Assembly: GCF_006438725.1 (NCBI RefSeq)
Contig: NZ_RCZD01000010.1
Coordinates: 62,001 to 126,000, forward strand
From: Ewingella americana
Lineage (GTDB): Bacteria > Pseudomonadota > Gammaproteobacteria > Enterobacterales > Enterobacteriaceae
Direction of reading: 5' to 3'
Length of the DNA stretch: 64,000 nucleotides
Shown here: piece after piece, positions 21,636 to 30,100 of the stretch
Numbering within the stretch: the stretch's first letter is position 1
Layout: every line of letters starts with the position of its first letter
Translations under genes and position numbers: made by a program
The notes under the pieces: generated by a model
Databases searched by the model: none
Told to the model about the DNA's origin: nothing
The model's input: only the letters and a program-made list of their open reading frames with translations

Positions 21636-21699
21636 TTTTCGTCTACTAACATCCATTTGCTGAATGATTACTAATCACATGATCACTGAGGTAAATCAA

Positions 21700-21780
21700 T
21701 AAAACGGCAGGGATGACGGCATAGGATAGCCCTGCGATGAAGGCTATCGCGTGGGGTCTTTAGGGAAATGTCCCTTTTTT
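21700..21780 (+). ncRNA. possible small RNA or leader upstream of feoA
   Basis: In the tex-feoA spacer, a stem GATAGCC (21725-21731) / GGCTATC (21742-21748) is followed by AGGGA-AATG-TCCCT and six T (21762-21780), a compact intrinsic terminator. Neither belongs to tex, which has its own terminator upstream, so a short independent transcript ending at 21780 is plausible. No clear promoter is identified and the 5' end is a guess. Confidence 0.3.
21762..21780 (+). terminator. intrinsic terminator in the tex-feoA spacer
   Basis: Five-bp stem AGGGA/TCCCT with a four-base loop and a T-run, not attached to any annotated coding gene. Confidence 0.55.
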
Positions 21781-21799
21781 AATTCCACATTCACGTACT

Positions 21800-21818
21800 A
21801 ATTATGATAACTATTCTC
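21800..21818 (+). promoter_or_regulatory. Fur-box-like site upstream of feoA
   Basis: AATTATGATAACTATTCTC matches the 19-bp Fur consensus GATAATGATAATCATTATC at 14 positions. It lies about 165 bases before feoA, where iron repression of ferrous transport is expected. Confidence 0.6.
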
Positions 21819-21984
21819 GTTTTTACTTCCGCGGATAGTTGATTTAATATTTAGTCAGCAGGCGCTTTCAGCGTCAGATAAAGATACGCAGTATTTCGCA
21901 ACGACAAGTGGGAATCCGGGCACGGAAGCGCGGCGCATGAAATCCATGCCGCCCTTTTAACGCCTGAATGCTTCGCGAGGATCT

Positions 21985-22212
21985 ATGCAACTTCTCTCTC
22001 AACGTGCTTACAAAATCACCGGTTTCTCCTCTGAGATAAGCCCGGCATATCGCCAGAAACTGCTGTCTCTCGGCATGCTGCCTGGCTCACTTTTCAATAT
22101 TATCCGCGTAGCGCCGATGGGCGATCCGGTTCAGATTGAAACCCGCCGTACCAGTCTGGTCGTGCGTAAAAAAGATCTCGATCTGCTAAAACTTGAAATT
22201 CAGGCCTGTTGA
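21985..22212 (+). CDS. feoA: ferrous iron transport accessory protein FeoA
   Basis: 75-aa SH3-like cytosolic protein required with FeoB for Fe2+ uptake. It carries the family pattern [20 protein letters not shown], then [21 protein letters not shown]. It is the first gene of feoABC, preceded by a 400-bp spacer holding the Fur-like site and a possible small transcript. feoB starts 66 bases downstream. Confidence 0.97.
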   Translation: MQLLSQRAYKITGFSSEISPAYRQKLLSLGMLPGSLFNIIRVAPMGDPVQIETRRTSLVVRKKDLDLLKLEIQAC

Positions 22213-22278
22213 TTTTCCAGTGCGGGCCGTTCCGCTTGCCCGCCTCCCTTTACGTTATTCCCACGCAGAAACAAACGA

Positions 22279-24594
22279 ATGAAAGCACTGACCATTGGGT
22301 TAATTGGTAATCCAAATTCCGGCAAAACGACACTTTTCAACCAATTAACCGGGGCGCGCCAACGCGTGGGCAACTGGGCTGGCGTCACGGTTGAGCGTAA
22401 AGAGGGGCAGTTCGCTACCCAGCAACATCAGGTCACGCTGGTGGATTTACCCGGCACCTATTCCCTGACCACCATTTCAGAACAGACGTCCCTCGACGAA
22501 CAGATTGCCTGTCATTACATCCTCGGCGGCGAAGCAGACCTGATGATTAACGTGGTCGATGCTTCCAATCTGGAACGTAATTTGTATCTGACGCTGCAAC
22601 TGCTGGAGCTGGGCATTCCGTGTATCGTCGCGCTGAACATGCTGGATATCGCCAAAACTCAGAGCATCACCATCGACATTCCGGCCCTGGCCAAACGCCT
22701 TGGTTGCCCGGTGATCGCCCTGGTGTCTACCCGCGCCAGCGGCATTAACGAACTTAAAGCCGCTATCGACCAGCGCCCGGCAGCTTCAAACCTTACCCGC
22801 GTGATCTACCCGCCAGTTCTGCAACAGGCGGTTGACCAACTGGCCGATGAGATGCCCGCTGGGATGCCGTTGCAGCAACGGCGCTGGCTGGCTCTGCAAA
22901 TTCTCGAGGGGGATATCTACAGCCAGACGCACGCCGGTAATGCTGAAGCTCTCCTGCCGCAGGTCCGTGCCCGACTGGCCGAACAGCAGCATGAAGACCC
23001 GGCACTGCTGATTGCCGATGCCCGCTATCAGAGCATCGTCAGCCTGTGTGAAGCGGTAAGCAACGCTCACCTGACTGCACCGAACCGCATGACGCAACGC
23101 CTCGATCAGGTGATCCTCAACCGTTTCCTCGGTGTGCCTATTTTCCTGCTGGTGATGTACCTGATGTTCCTGCTGGCCATTAACATCGGCGGTGCGCTGC
23201 AACCGATTTTCGATATCGGCTCGGCGGCTATTTTCATTCAGGGTACCCAGTGGCTGGGCTTCACCCTGCACTTCCCGCAGTGGCTGACTATTTTCCTTGC
23301 TCAGGGCGTCGGCGGCGGGATCAATACCGTTTTGCCGCTGGTACCGCAAATCGGCATGATGTATCTGTTTCTGTCGTTCCTGGAAGACTCCGGCTACATG
23401 GCGCGTGCCGCCTTTGTGATGGACCGTCTGATGCAGGCGCTGGGCCTGCCGGGCAAATCCTTCGTTCCGCTGATCGTAGGTTTTGGCTGTAACGTGCCGT
23501 CAATTATGGGTGCACGCACACTGGATGCCCCACGTGAACGGCTGATGACCGTCATGATGGCGCCGTTTATGTCCTGCGGTGCACGTCTGGCGATTTTCGC
23601 CGTATTCTCCGCCGCGTTCTTCGGACAGAGTGGCGCATCGGTGGTCTTTTCTCTTTACCTGCTGGGTATCGTGGTCGCCATTCTTACCGGCCTGGTGCTG
23701 AAGTACACCATCATGCGCGGTGAAGCCTCGCCGTTCGTCATGGAGTTGCCGGTTTATCACATTCCCCACCTGAAAAGTCTGCTGTTGCAGACCTGGCAAC
23801 GCCTGAAAGGTTTTGTACTGCGGGCCGGTAAAGTGATTGTCATCGCCAGTATTTTCATTGGCGCACTCAACAGCTTCTCCTTCAGTGGCAAAGCCGTCGA
23901 CAACATTAACGACTCAGCGCTGGCGACCGTCAGTAAAGTGCTGACGCCAATCCTCAGTCCGATGGGTGTGCATGAAGACAACTGGCAGGCCACCGTCGGG
24001 CTGGTCACCGGTGCGATGGCAAAAGAAGTGGTGGTCGGTACGCTCAACACCCTCTACACCGCCGAACACATCACCAAGCAACAGTTCGACGCTGCCAATT
24101 TCGATCTGCCGGGCGAACTGAACGGCGCAATGCGTCAGACCTGGCAGGGACTGAAAGACACCTTCAGTCTGAGCGTGCTGTCCAACCCGATCGAAGCCAG
24201 TAAAGGCGACGGGGAAATGGCCGCGACCTCAATGGGCGTGATGAGCAGTAAATTTGGCACCGCCATTTCGGCCTACAGTTATCTGATCTTCGTGCTGCTT
24301 TACGTTCCCTGCGTCTCAGTCATGGGGGCTATCGCGCGTGAAACCAGCCGTGGCTGGATGACATTCTCCATCTTCTGGGGGCTTAACGTGGCCTACTCAC
24401 TGGCGACGCTGTTCTTCCAGGTCGCCACCTTCAGCGACCATCCGGGACGCAGCGCGGGTATCATCCTGACAGTGATTATTTTCAATACGCTGGTACTGCT
24501 GACCCTGAGAAAAATGCGCAGCCGCGTCAGCGTCACGCTGAAACCGCGCAAAGCTGCTGCCTGCTGTAGCTCACCTTCGGGCGACTGCCACTAG
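22279..24594 (+). CDS. feoB: ferrous iron transporter FeoB
   Basis: 771-aa inner-membrane Fe2+ transporter with an N-terminal GTPase domain. G1 is GNPNSGKTTLF at residues 10-20, G3 is DLPGTYSL, and there is an NxLD-type NMLDIAK segment. A helical spacer follows, then Gate motifs and about eight membrane helices from near residue 280 (FLLVMYLMFLLAINIGGAL; VGFGCNVPS; PFMSCGARL). The C-terminal tail has a Cys cluster (ACCSSPSGDC) as in gammaproteobacterial FeoB. The start at 22279 matches the family. feoC follows nine bases later. Confidence 0.98.
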   Translation: MKALTIGLIGNPNSGKTTLFNQLTGARQRVGNWAGVTVERKEGQFATQQHQVTLVDLPGTYSLTTISEQTSLDEQIACHYILGGEADLMINVVDASNLERNLYLTLQLLELGIPCIVALNMLDIAKTQSITIDIPALAKRLGCPVIALVSTRASGINELKAAIDQRPAASNLTRVIYPPVLQQAVDQLADEMPAGMPLQQRRWLALQILEGDIYSQTHAGNAEALLPQVRARLAEQQHEDPALLIADARYQSIVSLCEAVSNAHLTAPNRMTQRLDQVILNRFLGVPIFLLVMYLMFLLAINIGGALQPIFDIGSAAIFIQGTQWLGFTLHFPQWLTIFLAQGVGGGINTVLPLVPQIGMMYLFLSFLEDSGYMARAAFVMDRLMQALGLPGKSFVPLIVGFGCNVPSIMGARTLDAPRERLMTVMMAPFMSCGARLAIFAVFSAAFFGQSGASVVFSLYLLGIVVAILTGLVLKYTIMRGEASPFVMELPVYHIPHLKSLLLQTWQRLKGFVLRAGKVIVIASIFIGALNSFSFSGKAVDNINDSALATVSKVLTPILSPMGVHEDNWQATVGLVTGAMAKEVVVGTLNTLYTAEHITKQQFDAANFDLPGELNGAMRQTWQGLKDTFSLSVLSNPIEASKGDGEMAATSMGVMSSKFGTAISAYSYLIFVLLYVPCVSVMGAIARETSRGWMTFSIFWGLNVAYSLATLFFQVATFSDHPGRSAGIILTVIIFNTLVLLTLRKMRSRVSVTLKPRKAAACCSSPSGDCH

Positions 24595-24603
24595 GAGTAA
24601 AGG

Positions 24604-24843
24604 ATGACCTCATTGATTGCCGTTCGCGACGGCGTAGCGCTGGCGGGTAGGGTTGATGCCCGACAACTGAGCCATCAGTTACAAGCTCCGCAGCCCCTGG
24701 TACAGGCGATGCTCGACCGTCTGGTTGCGATGCGCAAAGTGGAAGCCATAGAACCCGATAACAGCTGCCTGAGCGGCAGTTGTAAAAGCTGCGCCGACGG
24801 TCAAAAGTGTCTGACTGTCAGCTACCGGCTGATGCATGATTGA
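24604..24843 (+). CDS. feoC: FeoC, winged-helix protein of the Feo system
   Basis: 79-aa protein, start preceded by AGGAGTAAAGG. The N-terminal winged-helix part (LSHQLQAPQPLVQAMLDRL) is followed by four cysteines in CLSGSCKSCADGQKC, the putative Fe-S motif of FeoC. FeoC stabilises FeoB or senses redox/iron in related enterobacteria. The last eight bases overlap the start of the downstream LysR gene, so ribosomes leaving feoC could reinitiate there. Confidence 0.93.
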   Translation: MTSLIAVRDGVALAGRVDARQLSHQLQAPQPLVQAMLDRLVAMRKVEAIEPDNSCLSGSCKSCADGQKCLTVSYRLMHD

Positions 24844-25756
24844 TAGTGAAATCACCTTCCGTAAGCTGGAAATCTTCATCGCTTACATGGAAAAACTCAA
24901 CATCACCCGTACGGCTGAACATCTGGGCCTGAGCAGCGTCAGCGTTCACCGTGCACTGCATTCACTGGAGGAGGGTTTACGCTGCCCGCTGTTTATTCAT
25001 AAAGGCCGTAACCTGCTGCCACTTCCCGCCGCCAAAGCGCTGCTGGAGCACGCCGCGTTAGTGACTGAGCAGATGGAGCACGGCATTGAGGCCACGCGCC
25101 TTGCCGCCGGATTTGGCCAGAAACGGCTGAAGCTGGGCACACTCTATTCCCTCACGCTGCAAACTATTCCGCGTCTGATCATGGGCCTCAAACTGCGTCG
25201 GCCCGAACTGGAGCTGGAGCTGGTGATGGGGTCAAACAGTCATTTACTGGACAGAATGGAAGAGGGCCAGTTGGACGCCGTGCTGATCTCCACCAGCGAC
25301 TCTGCGGTGGATCCCCTGCGCTATGACCAGATACCGCTGTTTCAGGATGATATCTTCCTCGCCGCCCCCGCCAGTTCAGTGATAGCCACAGAAGGTCCTG
25401 CCGATTTACGTGATTTCAGGCATCAGAAATTTGTGGCGCTGGCCGAAGGGTTTGCCACCTACCACGGTTTTCAGGAAGCTTTTCAGATAGCGGGTTTCGA
25501 CCCGGACATTGTCACCCGGGTGAATGATATTTTTTCGATGCTCAGTCTGGTGCAGGCGGGCGTGGGCTATACGTTGATTCCGGGCCGCATGAAAGGGGTG
25601 TATGAAAACACCGTGCGCCTGATGCCGCTGGCCGAACCTTATCAGATGCGACAAACCATCGCGCTGGTCTATCCGCACAGCCGCGAGCGCGACCCGAATC
25701 TGCTGGCACTGGCGGCTGAATGCCGGATGTATGCGTTAGGGAATGCGGCTGGCTGA
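24836..25756 (+). CDS. mdcR: LysR-type regulator, probably MdcR of the malonate operon
   Basis: 306-aa LysR-family protein. The N-terminal helix-turn-helix is ITRTAEHLGLSSVSVHRALH at about residues 22-41; the C-terminal effector domain follows (LKLGTLYSLTLQTIPRLIMG). Similarity to my memory of MdcR and its location at the 3' end of mdcA-H support control of malonate use. It overlaps feoC by eight bases (24836-24843) with no clear ribosome binding site of its own, suggesting coupling to feo translation. Its 3' end overlaps the convergent gene at 25736 by 21 bases. Confidence 0.85.
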   Translation: MIDSEITFRKLEIFIAYMEKLNITRTAEHLGLSSVSVHRALHSLEEGLRCPLFIHKGRNLLPLPAAKALLEHAALVTEQMEHGIEATRLAAGFGQKRLKLGTLYSLTLQTIPRLIMGLKLRRPELELELVMGSNSHLLDRMEEGQLDAVLISTSDSAVDPLRYDQIPLFQDDIFLAAPASSVIATEGPADLRDFRHQKFVALAEGFATYHGFQEAFQIAGFDPDIVTRVNDIFSMLSLVQAGVGYTLIPGRMKGVYENTVRLMPLAEPYQMRQTIALVYPHSRERDPNLLALAAECRMYALGNAAG

Positions 25757-26380
25757 CGTTTTGTCGCGGTTTTGAGCAATAAAGACGACTGAGCTGTGCG
25801 TTTTATCCGGGTGCGGGCTCCAGATAGCTGACTCGGGAATACTGACGCCGTCGTAACGCATTTTCGTACCATCGTATGGGTAGAACTGCCTTTTATCAGT
25901 ATCCAGCACAAAAACGACTAATTCGCTCGAGTCCTGCGCCAGGCGCTGCCACAAGGCCTTACCGCCAGCATAGTGGTCATTGTCACTCATTAAAGTCAGT
26001 TTCTTTTTAATCACTAATGTTTCATACAGTAAAGTTGCCAGGCGGAAATCCCGCATTTCAGGATTAACGACTACGCCTTCAATTTGAAACACCTGCTCGT
26101 CTTCCCAAAGCTGACTCACATCCAGAATCTCATCATCATTTTTTCGGCGGGTAAGTTCCAGCGTGGCAACCACGTGGTGTCGTTTTTCACCCCGGTTGTC
26201 GATTCTGGTTTCTGCTTCTGCGATAGCGATAAACGGAATTTTTTCATCATAAATGATTAACATATCGATATTGTTGAATCGTATCTCATCAATGATTTCA
26301 AACCGTCGGGCCAGAGTAGCTGTGCTATAAGATCTTTCGAGCACGATCATTTGTGAATCCCCGCGAATCAGAACTGGCAT
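25736..26380 (-). CDS. unrecognised 214-aa protein, possibly GNAT-like
   Basis: The minus-strand frame starts at 26380 with AAGGGA six bases upstream. I do not recognise the family. The segment VFQIEGVVVNPEMRDFRLAT (about 118-137) followed by LLYETLVIKKKLTLMSDN and GGKALWQRLA resembles the core of GNAT acetyltransferases and some phage-encoded relatives, but the acetyl-CoA loop (Q/R-x-x-G-x-G/A) is not clear. It is soluble, with no signal peptide. It sits between convergent mdcR and mdcH and is not part of known mdc operons, so it looks like an insertion. The overlap with mdcR (21 bases) argues against an old arrangement. Confidence 0.7.
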   Translation of the reverse strand: MPVLIRGDSQMIVLERSYSTATLARRFEIIDEIRFNNIDMLIIYDEKIPFIAIAEAETRIDNRGEKRHHVVATLELTRRKNDDEILDVSQLWEDEQVFQIEGVVVNPEMRDFRLATLLYETLVIKKKLTLMSDNDHYAGGKALWQRLAQDSSELVVFVLDTDKRQFYPYDGTKMRYDGVSIPESAIWSPHPDKTHSSVVFIAQNRDKTSASRIP

Positions 26381-26568
26381 GATATCCCTTCATACTAAAA
26401 GATAACTCATCAGATACCGCTGATGAGTGGCTGGATTAAAGCATAGTGCTCAATATACCAACAAAATAGAAGAGCAATTTTGCTTCCCTGACGCTGCCAC
26501 AGTGTTCGCATTACATGAACATATAATGCCTGCCGGTCATGCGTTTGCGGACCAACCTACCACGCCTT

Positions 26569-27507
26569 TTATTGCCGTTCCTTTTCCCGTAACCGCATTG
26601 CGAGAGTCCTCGCAAGCTGTATGCCTGACTGGCACAGCGACAGCGCTTCGCCCTGATCCATCGCACGTCGGGTCAGGCCGGTGAGCACGCTGCCCGGCGG
26701 CATTTCTATCGCCAGACGCACGTCCCGCTGGTAGGCCGCCACCATGGCATCGCGCCAGTTAACGGTACGCGCCATGTTCATCGCCAGATCGTCGGCAATC
26801 TTTTCCGGCTGCCAGTAAACCCGGCCAGTGGTGCCGCTGAGATAACCGCAGGTTGGGCGCTGTAACGTGACGGACTCGAAGGCGTTAACCAGTCTGGCGG
26901 CAGGTGCATCCAGCAAAGCGCAGTGAGAGGGTACGCTGACCGCCAGCCGGTGGGTTTTCTGCGCTCCCTGCGCTTTGGCTAAATTCAATACCTGCTGCAT
27001 AGCGACGTCGCTGCCGGCGATCACCATCTGATCTTCCGCATTGATATTGGCCAGATACACCGGCGTTTGCGGACTGTTCACCTGCTCCAGCAGCGCGGAA
27101 ACCTTATCCTGGCTCAGTCCGGTGATGGCCGACAAGCCAAACCCCTGCGGATAAGCCTGCTGCATCAGCTCGCCGCGCAGCGCCACCAGCCGCACGGCAT
27201 CGTCAAAGCCTAAAGCACCGGCTATCACCGCCGCCGGAAACGCACCAATCGACAGACCACTGCAAAAATCCGGCTTCACCCCTTCGGTTTCCAGCTGCTT
27301 TGCCCAGACTACCCCGGCAATCAGCAGGCACAGCTGCACCGCACGGGTGGAACGCAGTGCATCGGCAGTATCCAGCAGATAGATATCTTCACCCAGCGCG
27401 GCACTGGCCTGGGTTAGCAGATCATGGGTAAGAGCGTTTTCCGGCAGGCGGTGCAACATATCAGGCACCTGTGGCCCCTGGCCGGGAAAGGTAAACAAGA
27501 TGTTCAT
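26569..27507 (-). CDS. mdcH: malonate decarboxylase holo-ACP malonyltransferase (epsilon subunit) MdcH
   Basis: 312-aa FabD-like acyltransferase that charges the malonate decarboxylase ACP with malonyl groups from malonyl-CoA. It begins MNILFTFPGQGPQVPDML, the typical acyltransferase start. The nucleophile elbow is GLSIG (Gly-Leu-Ser-Ile-Gly), which MdcH proteins use in place of GHSxG, and SVPSHCALLD carries the second catalytic His. The start at 27507 follows GAGGAGTGTT; an upstream in-frame ATG overlaps mdcG. It is the last gene of mdcABCDEFGH. Confidence 0.93.
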   Translation of the reverse strand: MNILFTFPGQGPQVPDMLHRLPENALTHDLLTQASAALGEDIYLLDTADALRSTRAVQLCLLIAGVVWAKQLETEGVKPDFCSGLSIGAFPAAVIAGALGFDDAVRLVALRGELMQQAYPQGFGLSAITGLSQDKVSALLEQVNSPQTPVYLANINAEDQMVIAGSDVAMQQVLNLAKAQGAQKTHRLAVSVPSHCALLDAPAARLVNAFESVTLQRPTCGYLSGTTGRVYWQPEKIADDLAMNMARTVNWRDAMVAAYQRDVRLAIEMPPGSVLTGLTRRAMDQGEALSLCQSGIQLARTLAMRLREKERQ

Positions 27508-27515
27508 AACACTCC

Positions 27516-28139
27516 TCAGACTGCAGGCTTGCTCCACGGGTCAGTGATCAGAACCGGGCCTGAGTCAGTTTTCAGCATAAATTCCCCGCCGCGCAGCCAT
27601 TCCGTCAGCGAGAAACCGCCCTGCGGCGTGGTGATTTGCACATCGACGCGGCACGGCATCTCTTCAAGGCGGGTGTGGAAAGCGGAAAATTCAATGGAAT
27701 CCACCGGCTGGTCACAGCGGATGAGTAAATCGAGATCGCTCTCTGCGTGCATGACCGGAATATCGCTGGCCATGGCATAGGCACAGCTACCGGTCACGCC
27801 CCACTGCCAGGGCAGTTTCAGGCTGGCGAGAGTGATCAGCGCCTGCATGGGTTGCAGGGAGATAAAGCGTGAATGCAGCAGCGTAACCGGGTCGGCCACC
27901 AACGATTCTGGCGTCACCACGCGCAGCACGTCTTCGGGTTTTATCCAGGCGGCGGCGCGCTGAATTTTGGTCATGCCGCGTATCCCGACCGGGATGGCGC
28001 CATCGTCGCGCCGGTCACGACGCACCACCAGCGGCAGATGCGGCCGCCAGTTGCTCACCCAGTCAGGTAAGCCCTGGGCGTTTTCCAGCGAAGCTCGGTC
28101 GGCAATCCAAATCAGATCATGGGCACGCGGCAGACTCAT
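27516..28139 (-). CDS. mdcG: phosphoribosyl-dephospho-CoA transferase MdcG
   Basis: 207-aa enzyme that transfers the 2'-(5''-triphosphoribosyl)-3'-dephospho-CoA prosthetic group made by MdcB to the ACP subunit MdcC. It contains the nucleotidyltransferase-like acidic pair in HAESDLDLLIR and conserved GIRG. AAGGA lies upstream of the ATG. It is spaced 19 bases after mdcF and 8 bases before mdcH, consistent with one operon. Confidence 0.92.
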   Translation of the reverse strand: MSLPRAHDLIWIADRASLENAQGLPDWVSNWRPHLPLVVRRDRRDDGAIPVGIRGMTKIQRAAAWIKPEDVLRVVTPESLVADPVTLLHSRFISLQPMQALITLASLKLPWQWGVTGSCAYAMASDIPVMHAESDLDLLIRCDQPVDSIEFSAFHTRLEEMPCRVDVQITTPQGGFSLTEWLRGGEFMLKTDSGPVLITDPWSKPAV

Positions 28140-28158
28140 CGTTACGGTTCCTTATTCA

Positions 28159-29121
28159 TCAGTGCAGTGAAGCGGTCAGTGTTATAAACAGCGGTAACGT
28201 AATGATACACAACACTGAACTGATCAACAGTGACGCTTCTGCATCTGGCGACTGCACGCCGAACCGATTACCGAACACGATGCCGAAGAAACCGGCTGAC
28301 AGTGCAATCATCAGAATGGCCGTCACCGCCATCTGGCCACTGAGGCCAAAGGCCAGCACCAGACCCCAGGCAATAAATGGCTGAATCAGGTTTTTCGCCA
28401 CGCAGGAGACCAGCACCGGTCCGTTGATTTTCAGCTGACGCGCCGACAGGATCACACCGGTCAGGAACAGCGCTGATGCCGTGGCGGACAGCCCCAGCGG
28501 TTTAATCGAGGCCAGCACAATTTCCGGCATTTTGATGCCGATGGCTGACAGCACCACCCCCAGCAGCGGACCCCAGACAATCGGTTTTTTTACCGAACGC
28601 CACATCAGTACCGGCAACAGCGCCAGCGAAGAACCCTGGCCTTCACCGCCGAGACGCGCTTTTTCACGCTCGAGGATCAACAGACAGAACGGCGTCATCA
28701 GTACCGAACCGCAGGCAATCGCCACCGCGACCGACAGCGAGGTGGTGGAAGACTCCCCCAATACGCTGCCGAGAATCGGCAGACCGAGTGCCGCATAGTT
28801 TGGCAGCGCGACGGTCAGCGTCAGCACCGCGGCGTCCTGCGGGGACTTGTGAAAGACCCGGGTGCAGGTGAAGTAAATCGCCGCATAGGTTATCCACATC
28901 GCCAGAACCAGCACCACAATCAGCGGCGTCTGTTCAACAATCCCGGCCCACGGGGTCTGTACGGTGGCAGCAAACAGCGTAGCGGGCAGAGCAAAATCCA
29001 TCACAAATACGTTCAGTAACGAGACGTTTTTGTTATCCACCATTTTCGCCTTCCCGGCAAAATAACCGAGCAGCATGATGACGAAAATCGGGGCGAGTGC
29101 GTGCAAAATTACATAAGTCAT
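28159..29121 (-). CDS. mdcF: AEC-family malonate transporter MdcF
   Basis: 320-aa polytopic membrane protein of the auxin efflux carrier (AEC) family, with about ten hydrophobic segments beginning VILHALAPIFVIMLLGYFAG and a central cytoplasmic loop (LEREKARLGGEGQGS). In Klebsiella-type mdc operons this gene encodes the malonate carrier and lies between mdcE and mdcG, exactly as here. A 154-bp gap separates it from mdcE, larger than elsewhere in the operon, which may hold an internal processing or promoter site. Confidence 0.9.
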   Translation of the reverse strand: MTYVILHALAPIFVIMLLGYFAGKAKMVDNKNVSLLNVFVMDFALPATLFAATVQTPWAGIVEQTPLIVVLVLAMWITYAAIYFTCTRVFHKSPQDAAVLTLTVALPNYAALGLPILGSVLGESSTTSLSVAVAIACGSVLMTPFCLLILEREKARLGGEGQGSSLALLPVLMWRSVKKPIVWGPLLGVVLSAIGIKMPEIVLASIKPLGLSATASALFLTGVILSARQLKINGPVLVSCVAKNLIQPFIAWGLVLAFGLSGQMAVTAILMIALSAGFFGIVFGNRFGVQSPDAEASLLISSVLCIITLPLFITLTASLH

Positions 29122-29275
29122 AGCGATGTACCTGAGGTAAATAAAAAGGAATTACCCAGCCCGCCGGTTACGATGTTTTTTATAAATTCCAGTCGGATGC
29201 AGCACGTTGAACTCTGTGCCGCATCTCGCTGTATGCAGGTGCCTTTACCGGCTGAAAGACTGAAAAGTTAGCGAA

Positions 29276-30100
29276 TTACCACGCCTGGCGCATACGCTCA
29301 CGAACGTGTAGCGAACTGGCGCGGTTGTCGGCGCCTAAGCGATTTTTAAGGCCAACCCCCTCCTGACGCGCTTGCTGGATGTTGTTCCACAGCGCCGACT
29401 GCACATTGACGATATCGTCCGGCGTCGCGCTGTCGGGATTGCCGATCTCCATCAGTTGCGCCAGCAGACCGAGGGTGGCGTAGTTTTCGATGTCATAGGC
29501 CATCGGCGGGATGGTCGCCGCCAGTTTCTCCAGCGCCTCGACCGAGCGCAGCGTAATGCGCGCCGCCGATTCTTTGCCCATCGCGTGGATCATCACATCC
29601 GGGTTATTGAAGGCGATAAGCTTATTGGCCTGATAGCCGTGGGCCAGAAACGCGCCGGACATGGCTTTGCCAACAATCAGTCCAATCACCGGATGCCCGG
29701 CCAGACGCGCATTGGCATAAGCCCCGGCCGCCCCGGCCAGCGCCTGATGAATACCAAAAGCTTCTTCGCGGCGGCCATAAGCCTGACTCGGCACGTCAAT
29801 CACTGCCACAATTGCCCGCTTGGTAGATTTTCCGGCATCTTCGGCGATGGTCTGGCTGACCACTTTGGCCAGCGTCCAGCCCTCGAGCAGGCCGACTTCG
29901 CCGCCCGCCGCACGTGGATAATGGTTATTGGCATCAGGCACCACGACGATATAACGCACGTCCTGATCGTTGATTTTCCCGTCTGCCGCTTTCACCGACG
30001 GGCACAATCCGGTTAACGGCGTGGCGTCTTTGGTCAGCTCTGCAAACCAGTAATCACCGCGGCTGACGGCGTTTTTAGCAATATTTTCAAGCGTGCTCAT
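29276..30100 (-). CDS. mdcE: malonate decarboxylase gamma subunit MdcE
   Basis: 274-aa carboxyltransferase-like subunit that, with MdcD, decarboxylates malonyl-S-ACP to acetyl-S-ACP in this biotin-independent system. Crotonase-fold signatures are visible: PSQAYGRREEAFGIHQALAG and VGKAMSGAFLAHG form the oxyanion region. It overlaps mdcD by four bases, so the two subunits are translationally coupled, fitting their 1:1 complex. Confidence 0.94.
   Translation of the reverse strand: MSTLENIAKNAVSRGDYWFAELTKDATPLTGLCPSVKAADGKINDQDVRYIVVVPDANNHYPRAAGGEVGLLEGWTLAKVVSQTIAEDAGKSTKRAIVAVIDVPSQAYGRREEAFGIHQALAGAAGAYANARLAGHPVIGLIVGKAMSGAFLAHGYQANKLIAFNNPDVMIHAMGKESAARITLRSVEALEKLAATIPPMAYDIENYATLGLLAQLMEIGNPDSATPDDIVNVQSALWNNIQQARQEGVGLKNRLGADNRASSLHVRERMRQAW

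Noticed and set aside
26569-27507. MdcH apparently missing the GHSxG histidine
   Set aside because: GLSxG is, to my knowledge, the normal form in MdcH proteins, so this is not a defect.
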